In this document: positions 35,812 to 45,768 of the stretch, one piece after another
How the letters are laid out: the number at the start of each line of letters is the position of its first letter
How positions within the stretch are numbered: the first letter of the stretch is position 1
NCBI RefSeq assembly: GCF_002741105.1
Contig: NZ_NIQU01000003.1
Location: 62,001 to 126,000, forward strand
DNA length: 64,000 bases
From: Pseudomonas sediminis
GTDB lineage: Bacteria > Pseudomonadota > Gammaproteobacteria > Pseudomonadales > Pseudomonadaceae
Direction of reading: 5' to 3'
Translations under genes and position numbers: made by a program
Notes under the pieces: generated by a model
What the model was told of the DNA's origin: nothing
The model's input: the letters and a program-made list of their open reading frames with translations, nothing else
The model's database searches: none

Positions 35812-36615
35812 ATGCCGCAGCCGGTCTTTTTCGCTCATGCCAACGGCTTTCCATCCGCCACCTACGGCAAGCTTTTCGCCGCGCTGGCACCGGATTTTCA
35901 GGTGCAGCACCTGGAGCAGCACGGCCATGACTCGCGTTTTCCGGTCAATGACAACTGGTCGAATCTGGTCGATGAGCTGATCCATCATCTTGAGGACGGT
36001 GGCGAGCCGGTCTGGGGCGTCGGCCATTCGCTCGGCGGCGTGCTGCACTATCACGCCGCTTTGCTTCGCCCCGAGTTATATCGTGGGGTAGTGATGCTCG
36101 ATTCGCCGGTGCTGACGCTGGCTGACCGTATGGTGATTCGCGCCGCCAAGCGCTTTGGCTTCATCGACCGAATCACGCCCGCCGGCCGCACCCTGGGGCG
36201 CCGCGAGGCCTTTGCCGATCTGGTCGAGGCGCGCGATTACTTCGCAGGCAAGAGCCTGTTCCGCCGCTTCGACCCCGAGTGTCTGGACGCCTATGTCAGT
36301 CACGGTCTGCAACGGGCGGAGCAGGGACTACGCCTGAAGTTCGACCCGGCCACCGAGATCAGCATCTATCGCAGCGTGCCGCATACCTCGCCGGGTAGGC
36401 CGCAGCAGCTGGCTGTGCCGCTGGCCTTGGTGCGTGGCCGCCACAGTAGAGTGGTGTTACCGCATCATGCGCATCTGCTGCGGCGCATGCCGCGGGCCGA
36501 ATATCACAACCTGCCGGGCGGACACATGTTCCCGCTGGAGCGCCCTCAGGCGACTGCCGACCTTTTGCGTCAGCTGTTCACCCGCTGGGCTGGTAGCCAG
36601 GAGCAACGTGCATGA
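35812..36615 (+). CDS. Alpha/beta hydrolase
   Basis: 267 residues. The nucleophile elbow is GVGHSLGGVLHYH, the N-terminal oxyanion region is FFAHANGFPSATYGKLFAAL, and the catalytic His is probably in NLPGGHMFPLERP. There is no signal peptide, so it is cytosolic. The substrate is unknown. It overlaps the next hydrolase gene by four bases (ATGA), and a similar hydrolase pair lies near gpsA in P. aeruginosa (PA1621-PA1622, from memory). Confidence 0.9.
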   Translation: MPQPVFFAHANGFPSATYGKLFAALAPDFQVQHLEQHGHDSRFPVNDNWSNLVDELIHHLEDGGEPVWGVGHSLGGVLHYHAALLRPELYRGVVMLDSPVLTLADRMVIRAAKRFGFIDRITPAGRTLGRREAFADLVEARDYFAGKSLFRRFDPECLDAYVSHGLQRAEQGLRLKFDPATEISIYRSVPHTSPGRPQQLAVPLALVRGRHSRVVLPHHAHLLRRMPRAEYHNLPGGHMFPLERPQATADLLRQLFTRWAGSQEQRA

Positions 36616-37475
36616 GCATGGGTTTCGAGGAAGTTCGTCTGAGCTTGCCGCATATCGAGCTGGCCGCTCATCTCTACGGGCCGGAGGACGGTGTGCCGGT
36701 GCTGGCGCTGCACGGTTGGTTGGATAACGCGGCGAGCTTCGCGCGGCTGGCGCCGAAGCTCGAGGGGGTGCGCATCGTCGCCCTGGACTTCGCCGGTCAT
36801 GGTCATTCCGAGCACCGCTCGGCTGGCGCCGGTTACGCGCTGTGGGACTATGCCTTTGACGTCCTGCAGGTCGCCGAGCAGTTTGGCTGGGAGCGATTTT
36901 CCATCCTGGGTCACTCCATGGGCGCGATCACTGCGGTGTTGCTGGCAGGGGCGATGCCGGAGCGGATCGCGCGCCTGGCGCTGATTGACGGGCTGGTGCC
37001 TTATACCGGTGAGGCCGAACAGGCGCCGGAAAAGCTGGGTGAAGCGCTGCGCGCCAGGCAGGCGCTCACCGACAAGCGCAAGCCGGTGTATGCCGAGATG
37101 GCGCGTGCTGTCGAAGCTCGTATGAAGGGCGTGGGGGCGGTCAGTCGTGAGGCGGCCGAACTGCTTGCGCAGCGAGGGTTGATGCCGGTGCCGGGCGGTT
37201 ACACCTGGCGTACCGATAGCCGCCTGACCCTGCCGTCGCCGCTGCGTCTGAGCTGGGCCCATGCCCAGGCGTTCGTTCGCGCGCTGCAATGCCCGGTCAG
37301 CCTGGTGTTGGCGGAGCAGGGCATGATGGGCGCACAGTCGGCCGTGCGCAGCTTGCTGCAGGATCTGCCGTTCGACGTGCACCATCTGCCCGGCGGGCAC
37401 CACCTGCATCTGGATGACGAAGCCGGCGCGCAGCTCGTAGCGGATTGTTTCAATCCATTCCTGCGCTTGCCTTGA
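36612..37475 (+). CDS. Alpha/beta hydrolase
   Basis: 287 residues. LALHGWLDNAASFARLAPKL supplies the oxyanion region, ILGHSMGAITAVLLAGAMP the nucleophile Ser and LPGGHHLHLDDE the His. The family resembles epoxide-hydrolase/esterase-like proteins, but the substrate cannot be named. It is translationally coupled to the hydrolase before it. The two proteins are only distantly similar, so this is not a recent duplication. Confidence 0.9.
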   Translation: MSMGFEEVRLSLPHIELAAHLYGPEDGVPVLALHGWLDNAASFARLAPKLEGVRIVALDFAGHGHSEHRSAGAGYALWDYAFDVLQVAEQFGWERFSILGHSMGAITAVLLAGAMPERIARLALIDGLVPYTGEAEQAPEKLGEALRARQALTDKRKPVYAEMARAVEARMKGVGAVSREAAELLAQRGLMPVPGGYTWRTDSRLTLPSPLRLSWAHAQAFVRALQCPVSLVLAEQGMMGAQSAVRSLLQDLPFDVHHLPGGHHLHLDDEAGAQLVADCFNPFLRLP

Positions 37476-37602
37476 CTTGCCTGCAGTCGTGGGGAAAGGT
37501 GTGGCGGTCTGCCATGGAGGATCGCATGATCGACCCGTTAAACGTCGCCACTCGCTGCTCAGCAAGCCCCTCTGCCGCTTCCCTTCAACAGGTTTCCACT
37601 CG

Positions 37603-38418
37603 ATGACGGGGCGCATGAAGCTGTTCTCGGCAGCGCTTGCCACCTTTTGCAGTGGGGCCGTGCTGGCAGCCGATCTGCCTGGCAGTCGCGACCTTGAGGT
37701 ATTGCCGCGTTTCCCCGCCAGCCACATCGTCGCCTTCAAGGAAGCGTCCGATGTCGAGCGCATCTACCCGCAAGGCTCCATTCGCCGCATCAGCGGGCGG
37801 TTGCGCTATGAGCGTGAGGTCTTGGTGCAGGGACAGCACAGTGCGGTGACCTACGAGCTGCCGCGCACCCACAGTGCCGATCAGGTCTTCACCGAAGCGC
37901 GGGAAACCCTGCTGGAGAAGGGCGCGGAACTGCTTTACTGGTGCCAAGGCCGTGAGTGTGGCGCGAGCAGCTTGTGGGCCAACTCGGTGTTCGGTAATGC
38001 CACGCTGTATGGCTCCGACGACCAGCAGGCGTATGCACTGTTGCGCCTGGCCGAGCCGAACCACGAGAGCTTGCTGGCGCTGTACAGCATCACCCGTGGA
38101 AATCGCCGCGCTTACCTGCATGCCGAGCAACTGGATGCTGAAGCCCCTCTGGGGGTATTGCTGCCGACGCCCGCGACCTTGCTGCGTCAGTTGCGTACCG
38201 ATGGACAATTGAAACTGCCCGACGAAGCCAAGGCCGACAGCGCCTGGGTGGAAGTGCTGGCGCGCAGTCTCAACCTCGACAGCACCTTGCGCGTCAGCCT
38301 CGCCGGTAGCCAGGCCGAAGCCTGGCGCGAGGCGTTGATCGAGCAGCGTGTGCGCGAAGCTCGCCTGGAGTTGGGTGAAAGTTCGGATGAAACACTGAGC
38401 GTGCGTTTGTTGCGTTAA
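37603..38418 (+). CDS. DUF4892 domain protein, exported
   Basis: 271 residues with a signal peptide (LFSAALATFCSGAVLA). The mature part (LPGSRDLEVLPRFPASHIVAFKEAS, ELLYWCQGRECGASSLWANSVFGNATLYGSD) matches DUF4892, a family common in pseudomonads with a C-terminal region resembling OmpA-like or peptidoglycan-associated folds. It contains a pair of cysteines (CQGREC) that could form a disulphide. The ATG at 37603 is chosen; the one at 37615 would give an almost equal signal peptide. A terminator follows. Function unknown. Confidence 0.85.
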   Translation: MTGRMKLFSAALATFCSGAVLAADLPGSRDLEVLPRFPASHIVAFKEASDVERIYPQGSIRRISGRLRYEREVLVQGQHSAVTYELPRTHSADQVFTEARETLLEKGAELLYWCQGRECGASSLWANSVFGNATLYGSDDQQAYALLRLAEPNHESLLALYSITRGNRRAYLHAEQLDAEAPLGVLLPTPATLLRQLRTDGQLKLPDEAKADSAWVEVLARSLNLDSTLRVSLAGSQAEAWREALIEQRVREARLELGESSDETLSVRLLR

Positions 38419-38444
38419 GCTAGCACTCGCAATCGCCATAACAG

Positions 38445-38464
38445 AGCGCCCGTAAGGGCGCTTT
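38445..38464 (+). terminator. Terminator after the DUF4892 gene
   Basis: Seven-base stem AGCGCCC / GGGCGCT with a GTAA loop and a short T run. Confidence 0.65.
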
Positions 38465-38492
38465 GTCGTTTCGTCGAAGGGAGTTTCGCTTG

Positions 38493-39578
38493 ATGGCCAC
38501 TAATGATCGTCTGCTGGTGCAGATTCTTCTGCTCGGCCTGCTGGCCGCCAGCCTCTGGGTGCTGGCACCATTCTGGTCGGCGTTGTTCTGGGCCGCCGTG
38601 CTGGCCTTTGCCAGCTGGCCGCTGATGCGTCTGCTGACGCAGTTGCTCAATGGGCGCATGGCGCTGGCGGCGGGCATCCTCACCGGCGTCTGGGTGATCA
38701 TGGTGGCGGTGCCGCTGGTGTGGCTGGGGTTTAACCTGGCCGACCATATCAAGGACGCCAACGCGCTGGTCAAGGATCTGCAGGTCGAAGGTCTGCCGCC
38801 ACCGCCGAGCTGGCTGGGCAGTATTCCGCTGGTCGGTGATCGCCTGGTGGAGCTGTGGCGCACCATCGATCAGCAGGGCGCAGCTTTCTTCGACACGCTG
38901 CGGCCCTATCTGGGCCAGGTTGGCAACTGGCTGGTGGCACGTAGTGCGAAGATCGGTGCGGGCATGGTCGAGCTGGCCCTGAGCCTGGTGCTGGTGTTCT
39001 TCTTCTACCGTGACGGGCCGCGCCTGGCGGTGTTCGTGCACAGCCTGCTAGAGCGACTGATCGGCGAGCGTGCCGATCATTACCTGGAACTGGTCGCCGG
39101 CACCGTACAGCGGGTGGTCAACGGCGTGATCGGTACCGCCGCCGCGCAGGCCGTGCTGGCCTACATCGGTTTCGTCATCGCCGGGGTGCCGGGCGCCCTG
39201 GTGCTGGGCCTGCTGACCTTCGCCTTCAGCTTCATCATGATCCCTCCGCTGATCTGGGGCCCTGCTGTGGCCTGGCTGGTGTGGCAGGGCGAGATCGGCA
39301 TGGCGATCTTCCTGGGTATCTGGGGCTTTTTCATCATCAGTGGGGTGGACAACATCCTCAAACCCTACCTGATCAGCCGTGGCGGCAACCTGCCGCTGGT
39401 GGTGGTGCTGCTCGGCGTATTCGGTGGCATTCTGGCCTTCGGCTTCATGGGCCTGTTCCTTGGCCCGACCCTGCTGGCGGTGGCCTACAGCCTGCTCAGC
39501 GACTGGGTGGCGGACAAGGCGCCGCCGGCTGAAGCAGTGGTCGACAAACCACTGCCGGGCGAGGAAACACGCGGCTGA
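38493..39578 (+). CDS. AI-2E family transporter (PerM-like permease)
   Basis: 361 residues with about eight membrane helices. The central soluble region (LVKDLQVEGLPPPPSWLGSIPLVGDRLVELW) and the GVVDNILKPYLISRGGNLPLVVVLLGVFGGILAFGFMGLFLGPTLLAV-like end are typical of the family; here the motif reads SGVDNILKPYL. Members export AI-2 or small solutes or act as Na+/H+ antiporters, so the substrate is open. GGGAG lies nine bases before the ATG. It converges with the patatin gene, the stop codons touching. Confidence 0.9.
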   Translation: MATNDRLLVQILLLGLLAASLWVLAPFWSALFWAAVLAFASWPLMRLLTQLLNGRMALAAGILTGVWVIMVAVPLVWLGFNLADHIKDANALVKDLQVEGLPPPPSWLGSIPLVGDRLVELWRTIDQQGAAFFDTLRPYLGQVGNWLVARSAKIGAGMVELALSLVLVFFFYRDGPRLAVFVHSLLERLIGERADHYLELVAGTVQRVVNGVIGTAAAQAVLAYIGFVIAGVPGALVLGLLTFAFSFIMIPPLIWGPAVAWLVWQGEIGMAIFLGIWGFFIISGVDNILKPYLISRGGNLPLVVVLLGVFGGILAFGFMGLFLGPTLLAVAYSLLSDWVADKAPPAEAVVDKPLPGEETRG

Positions 39579-40589
39579 TCAGCCGCGTTCGCTTTCGTAT
39601 TTATCGAGGGTGTCGCGAGCGATCTGCCGACCCAGCATGATCAGCTCCGGCGCCTTGTAGAACTCGAAGAAGCGGCAGGCACGCTTGGGCACGTTGATCA
39701 GGATGTCCGGCGGGTAGCCGGCGATCTTGTACTGCGCCAATGAGGTTTGCATCACCTCGAAGCTCTGGTTGACCAGCTCCAGTAGTGACGCTGGCCCGCT
39801 GAATTCGGCTACGCGTGAGCCGCTGGCGGATTTTGGCGCGGGTTCATCGTCCTCTTTGCGACTAGGCGCCGCGGCCGGGCTGACGTCATCGGCGAGGCTC
39901 TGCTCCTCGGCGAGCAGCAGGGTTTCGTCCTCGCTCTTGCGGCGAAAACTGGGCAGACGCGAGCCGAGCGACGTCATCAACTGGTCGATGCGCCCCTTGA
40001 GAGCGGCAGGCCGTTCGATCACTGGCAACTGGTAGTGATTCTGGTTGGTGGCGTTGAGGTTGACCGCGATGATCAGGTCGCAGTGGCTGGACACCACCGG
40101 GACGATCGGCAACGGGTTGAGCAGACCGCCGTCGACCAGCATGCGCTTGCCCTGGATGACTGGAGTGAACAAGCTCGGGATCGCCGCCGAGGCACGCATC
40201 GCCTGGTGCAGGCAGCCTTCCTGGAACCAGATTTCCTGCTGGTTGGTGAGATCGGTGGCGACGGCGGTGAAGGGGATGGCGAGGTTTTCGATATCCACGT
40301 CGCCAACGATTTCCTGAATGTGCCCGAATACGCGCTCACCGCGAATCGCGCCGAGGCGGAAGCTGACATCGAGCAGGCGCAACACGTCGAGATAATCCAG
40401 GCTTTCCGTCCATTCACGGTATTCGCGCAACTTGCCGGCGGCGAAGATGCCGCCGACCACCGCGCCCATCGAGCAGCCGGCGATGCAGCCGATTTCATAA
40501 CCGCGCGCTTGCAATTCCTCGATCACGCCGATGTGCGCATAGCCGCGCGCACCTCCCGAGCCCAGCACCAGCGCCACTTTCTTGCTCAT
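39579..40589 (-). CDS. Patatin-like phospholipase family protein (RssA-like)
   Basis: 336 residues. The patatin oxyanion loop is GSGGARGYAHIG, the nucleophile elbow is GCSMGAVVGGIFAAG and the second catalytic element is DGGLLNPLP, giving the Ser-Asp dyad. A low-complexity linker (about 225-262) separates the core from a C-terminal helical tail. It has no signal peptide, so acts in the cytosol or on the inner membrane, probably as a lipid acyl hydrolase. Confidence 0.92.
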   Translation of the reverse strand: MSKKVALVLGSGGARGYAHIGVIEELQARGYEIGCIAGCSMGAVVGGIFAAGKLREYREWTESLDYLDVLRLLDVSFRLGAIRGERVFGHIQEIVGDVDIENLAIPFTAVATDLTNQQEIWFQEGCLHQAMRASAAIPSLFTPVIQGKRMLVDGGLLNPLPIVPVVSSHCDLIIAVNLNATNQNHYQLPVIERPAALKGRIDQLMTSLGSRLPSFRRKSEDETLLLAEEQSLADDVSPAAAPSRKEDDEPAPKSASGSRVAEFSGPASLLELVNQSFEVMQTSLAQYKIAGYPPDILINVPKRACRFFEFYKAPELIMLGRQIARDTLDKYESERG

Positions 40590-40654
40590 CGATAACTTCC
40601 CTCTGTGAAGGCTCCGACCTTACTCGGGCTATGAGGCTCAGCCAAGGGCGCGTT

Positions 40655-40663
40655 TGCTAGAAT
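40655..40663 (+). promoter_or_regulatory. Extended -10 promoter for the lipoprotein/flavin reductase pair
   Basis: TGCTAGAAT carries the TGN extension and a TAGAAT hexamer (five of six matches to TATAAT). No good -35 is seen. It lies about 160 bases before the lipoprotein start. Confidence 0.4.
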
Positions 40664-40822
40664 CTGTCGGCTGACGCTTCGCAGGGGCGATGGGCTCGCC
40701 ATCCGTTCGTCGGCGCCGGTATGATCAGGCAAGCGAAGCGGCGGGCGCCGGGCACTTTCCCCATGCCGCAGCGTCATAGTCTGGGCCAACCCGTAGTCAT
40801 ATCCGTTCGAGGAGTGTGGTCG

Positions 40823-41101
40823 ATGAAACACTGGATCTGTTTGCCGCTGCTTGCGGTGACGCTCGTCGGCTGTGCCGGCAAGACCGTCTACCGTGAGACC
40901 TGCGCCAATCAGCTGGATGCCGCCTGGAAGGAGCTGAGCATCGCCGAGGCCGAAGGCTTCGCCGGTACGGTGAGCTATTCCAAGGCATTCTCTCTGCTCA
41001 CCGCTGCCAAGACCCAGCAGCAGTTCGAAGCCTACGCAGGCTGTACCAGCAAGGCCGAACGTGCGCGCTTCTACATTCGTGAATCGCGAGCGGGACGTTG
41101 A
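40823..41101 (+). CDS. Small lipoprotein of unknown function
   Basis: 92 residues with a lipoprotein signal peptide (KHWICLPLLAVTLVGCAGK, lipobox LVGC). The short mature part is helical with two further cysteines (ETCANQLDAAW and YAGCTSKAERARFYI). I do not recognise the family. GAGGAG precedes the ATG at 40823. Its stop overlaps the flavin reductase start (TGATG), so the two are translated together. Confidence 0.85.
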   Translation: MKHWICLPLLAVTLVGCAGKTVYRETCANQLDAAWKELSIAEAEGFAGTVSYSKAFSLLTAAKTQQQFEAYAGCTSKAERARFYIRESRAGR

Positions 41102-41706
41102 TGCAACTCGATTTCGCCGATCTGAGCCCGCTTGAGGCCTACCGCTGGCTGGCCTCCAGTGTGACCCCCAGGCCCATCGCCTGGGTTTCGACACGTTCGG
41201 CCGACGGCGTAGCCAACCTGGCGCCGTTCAGCTTCTTTCAGGTGATCAGCGACAATCCGCCGACCTTGCTGGTCAACGTCAATACTCGCGATGACGGCAG
41301 CCTCAAGGACAGCCTGCGCAATGCCCAGGCCAGTGGCGAACTGGCGATCCAACTGGTCAGCTTCGCCCAGGCCGAGGCGATGAATGCCAGTGCTGCGATA
41401 CTGTCCCATGAGGTCAGCGAGTTCGCCCACTGTGGTATCGCCAGCCAGCCGTGCGAGCGCATCGACGTGCAGCGCGTCGTTGGCGCAGCGGTGACCTTCG
41501 AATGCCGCGTAGCGCAGATCCAGCCCTATCCGCCGCAACAACCCAATTGTCACCTGATCTTCGCCGAGGTACTGCTGGCGCATATCGATGATGCGGTGCT
41601 CAACGAGCAGGGGCGTATCGACCCGCGCAAGCTCGATCTGGTCGGTCGCCTGGGAGGCAGCGCCTACTGCCGCACACGCGATCTTTTCCAGATGCAGCGG
41701 CCCTGA
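41101..41706 (+). CDS. Flavin reductase family protein (FMN-binding split barrel)
   Basis: 201 residues. The N-terminal YRWLASSVTPRPIAWVSTRSADGVANLAPFSFFQVISDNPPTLLVNV is the signature of the flavin reductase/DIM6 family; the rest forms the split barrel. Such proteins bind FMN and reduce it with NAD(P)H or act as unknown flavoenzymes. The start ATG shares one base with the TGA of the lipoprotein gene. The partner oxygenase, if any, is not in this window. Confidence 0.9.
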   Translation: MQLDFADLSPLEAYRWLASSVTPRPIAWVSTRSADGVANLAPFSFFQVISDNPPTLLVNVNTRDDGSLKDSLRNAQASGELAIQLVSFAQAEAMNASAAILSHEVSEFAHCGIASQPCERIDVQRVVGAAVTFECRVAQIQPYPPQQPNCHLIFAEVLLAHIDDAVLNEQGRIDPRKLDLVGRLGGSAYCRTRDLFQMQRP

Positions 41707-41831
41707 ACCCGTTCTGAAAACGACGTCCAGTTAACTCTCCCGGCCATCTTGGCGTCTGCTGGCTTGTCGCCAGTAGCGCTGCGCTCCTATGTTCCAGAAT
41801 TCGGGCTGGCTGCAGTAGGCAGGGGGTTGTC

Positions 41832-43799
41832 ATGGGTGGCTCATTGAGCAAGCGGCTGGCCAGTCTGAGCACGGCCAGCAAGTTGATGCTGGGTTTTGCT
41901 CTGGTATTGGTTCTGACCGCTCTGGTGGCGGTTACTGGTCTGCTGGCTTTGCGTGAAGTCAGTGCTGGCGCCGAGCTGCAGCAACGCATGAGTGCGCTTG
42001 GCGAGCAGGTGCTGCGCATGCGCCAGAGTGAGCAGGCGTTCGCGCTGAGTGGCGACAGCCAGCACGCCGAGCGGCTGGCAGAGCAGGCTGAGAGTATTTT
42101 GCAGGCCGGACAGGCGCTGCAAGGTGAGCTCGATAGCGACACAGCTGCCATTCTGGCGCAGGTCGAGCCTGCACTTGCCGACTACCGCAGCGCTTTTGCC
42201 CGTTACGTTGAACTCACCGACAACATGCAGCTGTCCCTGCAAGCCGCTGACTGGCTAGTGGTCAGCGCGGCCAACAGTCTGGATCTGCTGCAGGAGGGGT
42301 TGGCCGAAGATGGCGTCGACCTGCTCAAGAGCTCCCAAGGGGAGCGTGGTGGTGACTCGGTTGCGCAGGCTGGCAAGGTCAGCAAGATCCATCAGTTGCT
42401 GCTGCAGGCGTTGGATCAGGCACGCCAGCGTCTGGAGGCCAGTCGGCGTAGCGATAGCAGCGAGCAGGCGGAAATTGCCCAGGCCGGCGAGGCGCAAGCC
42501 CTGGCTGCCGAGTTGCGCGATGCGCTGGATGATCCCGGCTATGCCGCGGTGCTTGGTGAGGTGGTGGTCAATGTCGACTCCTTCAATGAACGTCTGAAGG
42601 AATACGCCACCCAGCTGCAGCAACAAAAACAGGTATATGGGCAACTGGTTGCTCAGGTCGAGCAGTTGCTGCAGCGGGTCGATTTGGCCCTGGAAACCCA
42701 GCGTCAGGCCATGCATGCCGAGCGTCAGGCCAGCAGTGGCCTGATCATCGCGGCGGCGGCCCTGGCGCTGCTGTTTGGCCTCAGCGCGGCAATCATGATC
42801 AGCCTGGCCATCGTGCGTCCGCTCAAGCGCGTGATCGGCCTCGCTGAATCCATCGCCGCTGGTGATCTCAGTGTGCGCATCGAACAGGATCGTCGTGACG
42901 AGATCGGTCAACTGCTCGCTGCCATGCAGGGAATGTCCGCCAACCTGCGGGATATGGTTGGTCGCCTTCAGGGGGGCGTGGCGCAGATTTCCAGTTCTGC
43001 CCAGACCCTCTCGACCACTGCCGAGCAGACGCGCCAGGGCGTCAATGGTCAGAAGCTGGAGACCGATCAGGTCGCCACCGCCATGAGTCAGATGACTGCC
43101 ACGGTGCATGAGGTGGCGCGCAATGCCGAAGCGGCAGCGGCTTCCACCGAGCAGGCTGACCAGCGCGTCGGTGCCGGTAGCCAGGTGGTGCGACAGACCC
43201 TGCAGCGTATCGAGCAATTGGCTCGTGCCATGGACGCAACCACCAAGAGTATTCAGCGCCTGAGTCAGGACACTCAGCGCATCGATGCGGTCCTTGAGGT
43301 GATCAAGAGCGTTGCCGAACAAACCAACCTGTTGGCGCTCAATGCGGCCATCGAAGCGGCGCGTGCCGGAGAACAGGGGCGTGGTTTTGCCGTGGTTGCC
43401 GATGAGGTACGAGCGTTGGCAAAACGCACTCAGCAATCCACCGCGGAAATCGAGTCGCTGATAGCGGCCTTGCGCGAGGGTAGTCGCCGCGCGGTGACCG
43501 ACATGGAGCAGAGCGCCAGCCTGGTGAGCCTGACGGTTGGCGACGCCAGCCAGACCGAAGGCGCCCTGACGGCCATTGCCGAGGCGGTGAGCCTGATCTC
43601 GGAGATGAACCAGCAGATCGCCGCAGCAGCGGAGCAGCAAACCGCCGTGGCCGAGGAAATCAACCGCAGCGTCACCTCGATCCGCGATATTGCCGATCAG
43701 TCAGCCACGGCCATGGACGAGACCGCCGCGTCGAGCATCCAGCTGGCTGAGCTGGGGCGGGAGCTACAGGGCATGGCAGGGCACTTTCGCCTGACATAG
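41832..43799 (+). CDS. Methyl-accepting chemotaxis protein with HBM-type sensor
   Basis: 655-residue transmembrane receptor. The periplasmic part between membrane helices (about 20-42 and 300-322) has about 255 residues, is entirely helical and has the length of the helical bimodular (HBM) domain, which in P. putida McpS binds TCA-cycle acids. A HAMP domain and the signalling tip ([31 protein letters not shown]) follow. It appears monocistronic, and I find no convincing FliA site upstream. Ligand unknown; its position resembles PA1646 of P. aeruginosa (from memory). Confidence 0.92.
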   Translation: MGGSLSKRLASLSTASKLMLGFALVLVLTALVAVTGLLALREVSAGAELQQRMSALGEQVLRMRQSEQAFALSGDSQHAERLAEQAESILQAGQALQGELDSDTAAILAQVEPALADYRSAFARYVELTDNMQLSLQAADWLVVSAANSLDLLQEGLAEDGVDLLKSSQGERGGDSVAQAGKVSKIHQLLLQALDQARQRLEASRRSDSSEQAEIAQAGEAQALAAELRDALDDPGYAAVLGEVVVNVDSFNERLKEYATQLQQQKQVYGQLVAQVEQLLQRVDLALETQRQAMHAERQASSGLIIAAAALALLFGLSAAIMISLAIVRPLKRVIGLAESIAAGDLSVRIEQDRRDEIGQLLAAMQGMSANLRDMVGRLQGGVAQISSSAQTLSTTAEQTRQGVNGQKLETDQVATAMSQMTATVHEVARNAEAAAASTEQADQRVGAGSQVVRQTLQRIEQLARAMDATTKSIQRLSQDTQRIDAVLEVIKSVAEQTNLLALNAAIEAARAGEQGRGFAVVADEVRALAKRTQQSTAEIESLIAALREGSRRAVTDMEQSASLVSLTVGDASQTEGALTAIAEAVSLISEMNQQIAAAAEQQTAVAEEINRSVTSIRDIADQSATAMDETAASSIQLAELGRELQGMAGHFRLT

Positions 43800-43894
43800 C
43801 GTCTGTCCTCACAGTTTCGTGAGCAAACTTTGCATAGAGCTATGCCACGCCTCGGCGCCCCAGTAGCATCAGTGTTCTGCATAAGGAGCCAACG

Positions 43895-44812
43895 ATGCGA
43901 ACCAAACTGGATGCCTGTCTCGACTCGGTCAATCAGGTATTGCTGGGCAAAGAGGCGCAGGTGCGCCTGGCACTGACCTGCCTGCTGGCGCGTGGTCACC
44001 TGCTGATCGAAGACCTGCCGGGCATGGGCAAGACGACCCTCAGCCATGCCCTGGCGCGCGTGCTGGGGCTGAGCTTTCAGCGTATCCAGTTCACCTCTGA
44101 CCTGCTGCCGGGCGACATTCTTGGCACCTCGGTATTCGACAAGGACAGCGGGCAGTTCGTCTTTCATCCGGGGCCGATCTTCGCTGAGCTGGTGCTGGCG
44201 GACGAGATCAACCGCGCCACACCGAAGAGCCAGAGTGCGTTACTCGAAGCCATGGAAGAAGGCCAGGTGACCATCGAGGGCGCGACCCGGCCGTTGCCCG
44301 AGCCGTTCTTCGTCATCGCCACGCAGAACCCGGTCAGCAGCGGCGGCACCTTCGCCTTGCCCGAATCCCAACTCGATCGCTTTCTCATGCGTCTGTCACT
44401 GGGCTATCCGGCGCAAGCGGCGGAGCGGGCTTTGCTGCTGGGCGATGCCCGGCGTGATCTGTTGCCGCGCATGGAATCCATTCTCGACCATGCCGAACTG
44501 GCCCGCCTGCAGGCGCAGGTGCCCAAGGTGCGTGCCAGCGATGCGCTGATCGACTATGTGCTGCGTCTGGTCGAGGCGACGCGTAGTCAGCCGCAGTTCG
44601 CCTGGGGTTTGTCACCGCGGGCCAGTCTGGCGTTGTTGGCTGCAGCGCGGGCCTGGGCGCTGCTGGCCGAACGTGATTACGTGATTCCCGAAGACGTGCA
44701 AGCGGTGCTGCCTTCAGTCGTGGGGCACCGTCTGCGCGAGCGCGCCGACCCTACCGGTCATGGTGGTGGCAGTCTGGTGCAATGGTTGCTGCGCGAAGTG
44801 CCGGCGCTCTGA
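43895..44812 (+). CDS. MoxR family AAA+ ATPase
   Basis: 305 residues. Walker A is DLPGMGKTTLSH and Walker B LVLADEINRATPKSQSALLEAMEE, then sensor 1 FFVIATQNPVSSGGTFALPESQLDRFLMRL. MoxR ATPases act as chaperones for protein complexes, often with DUF58 and VWA proteins. AAGGAG precedes the ATG. It is first in the moxR-DUF58-tgpA unit with overlapping stops and starts, the same arrangement as around tgpA in P. aeruginosa. Confidence 0.95.
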   Translation: MRTKLDACLDSVNQVLLGKEAQVRLALTCLLARGHLLIEDLPGMGKTTLSHALARVLGLSFQRIQFTSDLLPGDILGTSVFDKDSGQFVFHPGPIFAELVLADEINRATPKSQSALLEAMEEGQVTIEGATRPLPEPFFVIATQNPVSSGGTFALPESQLDRFLMRLSLGYPAQAAERALLLGDARRDLLPRMESILDHAELARLQAQVPKVRASDALIDYVLRLVEATRSQPQFAWGLSPRASLALLAAARAWALLAERDYVIPEDVQAVLPSVVGHRLRERADPTGHGGGSLVQWLLREVPAL

Positions 44813-45768
44813 TGCGTGCAGCGCTGAAGCCGCTCTGGCGGCGCTGGTTGGCCAGGCGTATTCCGCCAGCGGCCAGCGTGCGTTTGAATCAGCGGCGCAT
44901 TTTCATTCTGCCCAGTCGGGTCGGGGCTGTGTTTGCCGTGGCACTTCTACTGATGCTGCTGGTGGGCATCAATTATCAGAACAGCCTGGCCTATGGCCTG
45001 ACCTTCCTGCTGGTATCGGTGTTCGTCGTCACCATTCTGCATACCTACCGCAACCTGGCCGGGCTGGTGCTCAAGGCCGGTGGTGGCGGGGCAGTGTTCG
45101 TCGGCGAGCAGGCGCGCTTTCGCGTGCGCCTTGAGAGCCCTGAGCGCGAGCACCAGGCCGTGGCGCTGGGCTGGCCACCGTCTGAGCTGGTAGTGCGCGA
45201 TGTGCCGCGCCAGGGGCAGACCGAAGTGGATTTGAGCCAGCCAGCCGTGAGACGTGGCTGGCTACGACCCGAGCGTCTGAGGGTGGAAAGCCGTTTTCCG
45301 TTGGGCTTGCTGGTGGCCTGGAGCTGGGTCGATCTGGATCAGGCGGTGCTGGTCTACCCGCGGCCGTTGGAGGGTGAGCTGCCGTTGTCGGCAGGCCTGG
45401 GCGAAGAGGAGGAGGAAGAGGGCATGCGTGCCCGCGGCCAGGGCGCCGATGATTTCCAGGGTCTGCGCGAGTATCAGCCGGGCGATTCGAAACGGCGCCT
45501 GGACTGGAAGGCCTATTCACGTGGCCAGGGCCTGCTGGTCAAGGATTTCGCCATGCTCAGCGGCCGCGATCTGTGGTTGGACTTCGACAGCCTGGGTGGC
45601 GACAGCGAAATGCGTTTGTCGCTGCTCTGCTACTGGGTGCTGCAGTTCACCGAGCGGCAACAGGCATTCGGCTTGCAACTGCCTGGGCAGGTGATCGCAC
45701 CGGATTACGGTGAGGGACATCGCGATGTTTGCTTGCGCGCCCTGGCGTTGTTCGGAGCGCGCGCATGA
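44812..45768 (+). CDS. DUF58 domain protein
   Basis: 318 residues. Two membrane helices near 43-85 (VGAVFAVALLLMLLVGINYQNSLAYGLTFLLVSVFVVTILHTYRNL in outline) are followed by a beta-rich region and the DUF58 signature DFQGLREYQPGDSKRRLDWKAYSRGQGLLVKDF, a degenerate VWA-like fold. An acidic run (EEEEEE) precedes it. It is translationally coupled to moxR and overlaps tgpA by four bases, so the three products probably form one membrane-linked system. Confidence 0.92.
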   Translation: MRAALKPLWRRWLARRIPPAASVRLNQRRIFILPSRVGAVFAVALLLMLLVGINYQNSLAYGLTFLLVSVFVVTILHTYRNLAGLVLKAGGGGAVFVGEQARFRVRLESPEREHQAVALGWPPSELVVRDVPRQGQTEVDLSQPAVRRGWLRPERLRVESRFPLGLLVAWSWVDLDQAVLVYPRPLEGELPLSAGLGEEEEEEGMRARGQGADDFQGLREYQPGDSKRRLDWKAYSRGQGLLVKDFAMLSGRDLWLDFDSLGGDSEMRLSLLCYWVLQFTERQQAFGLQLPGQVIAPDYGEGHRDVCLRALALFGARA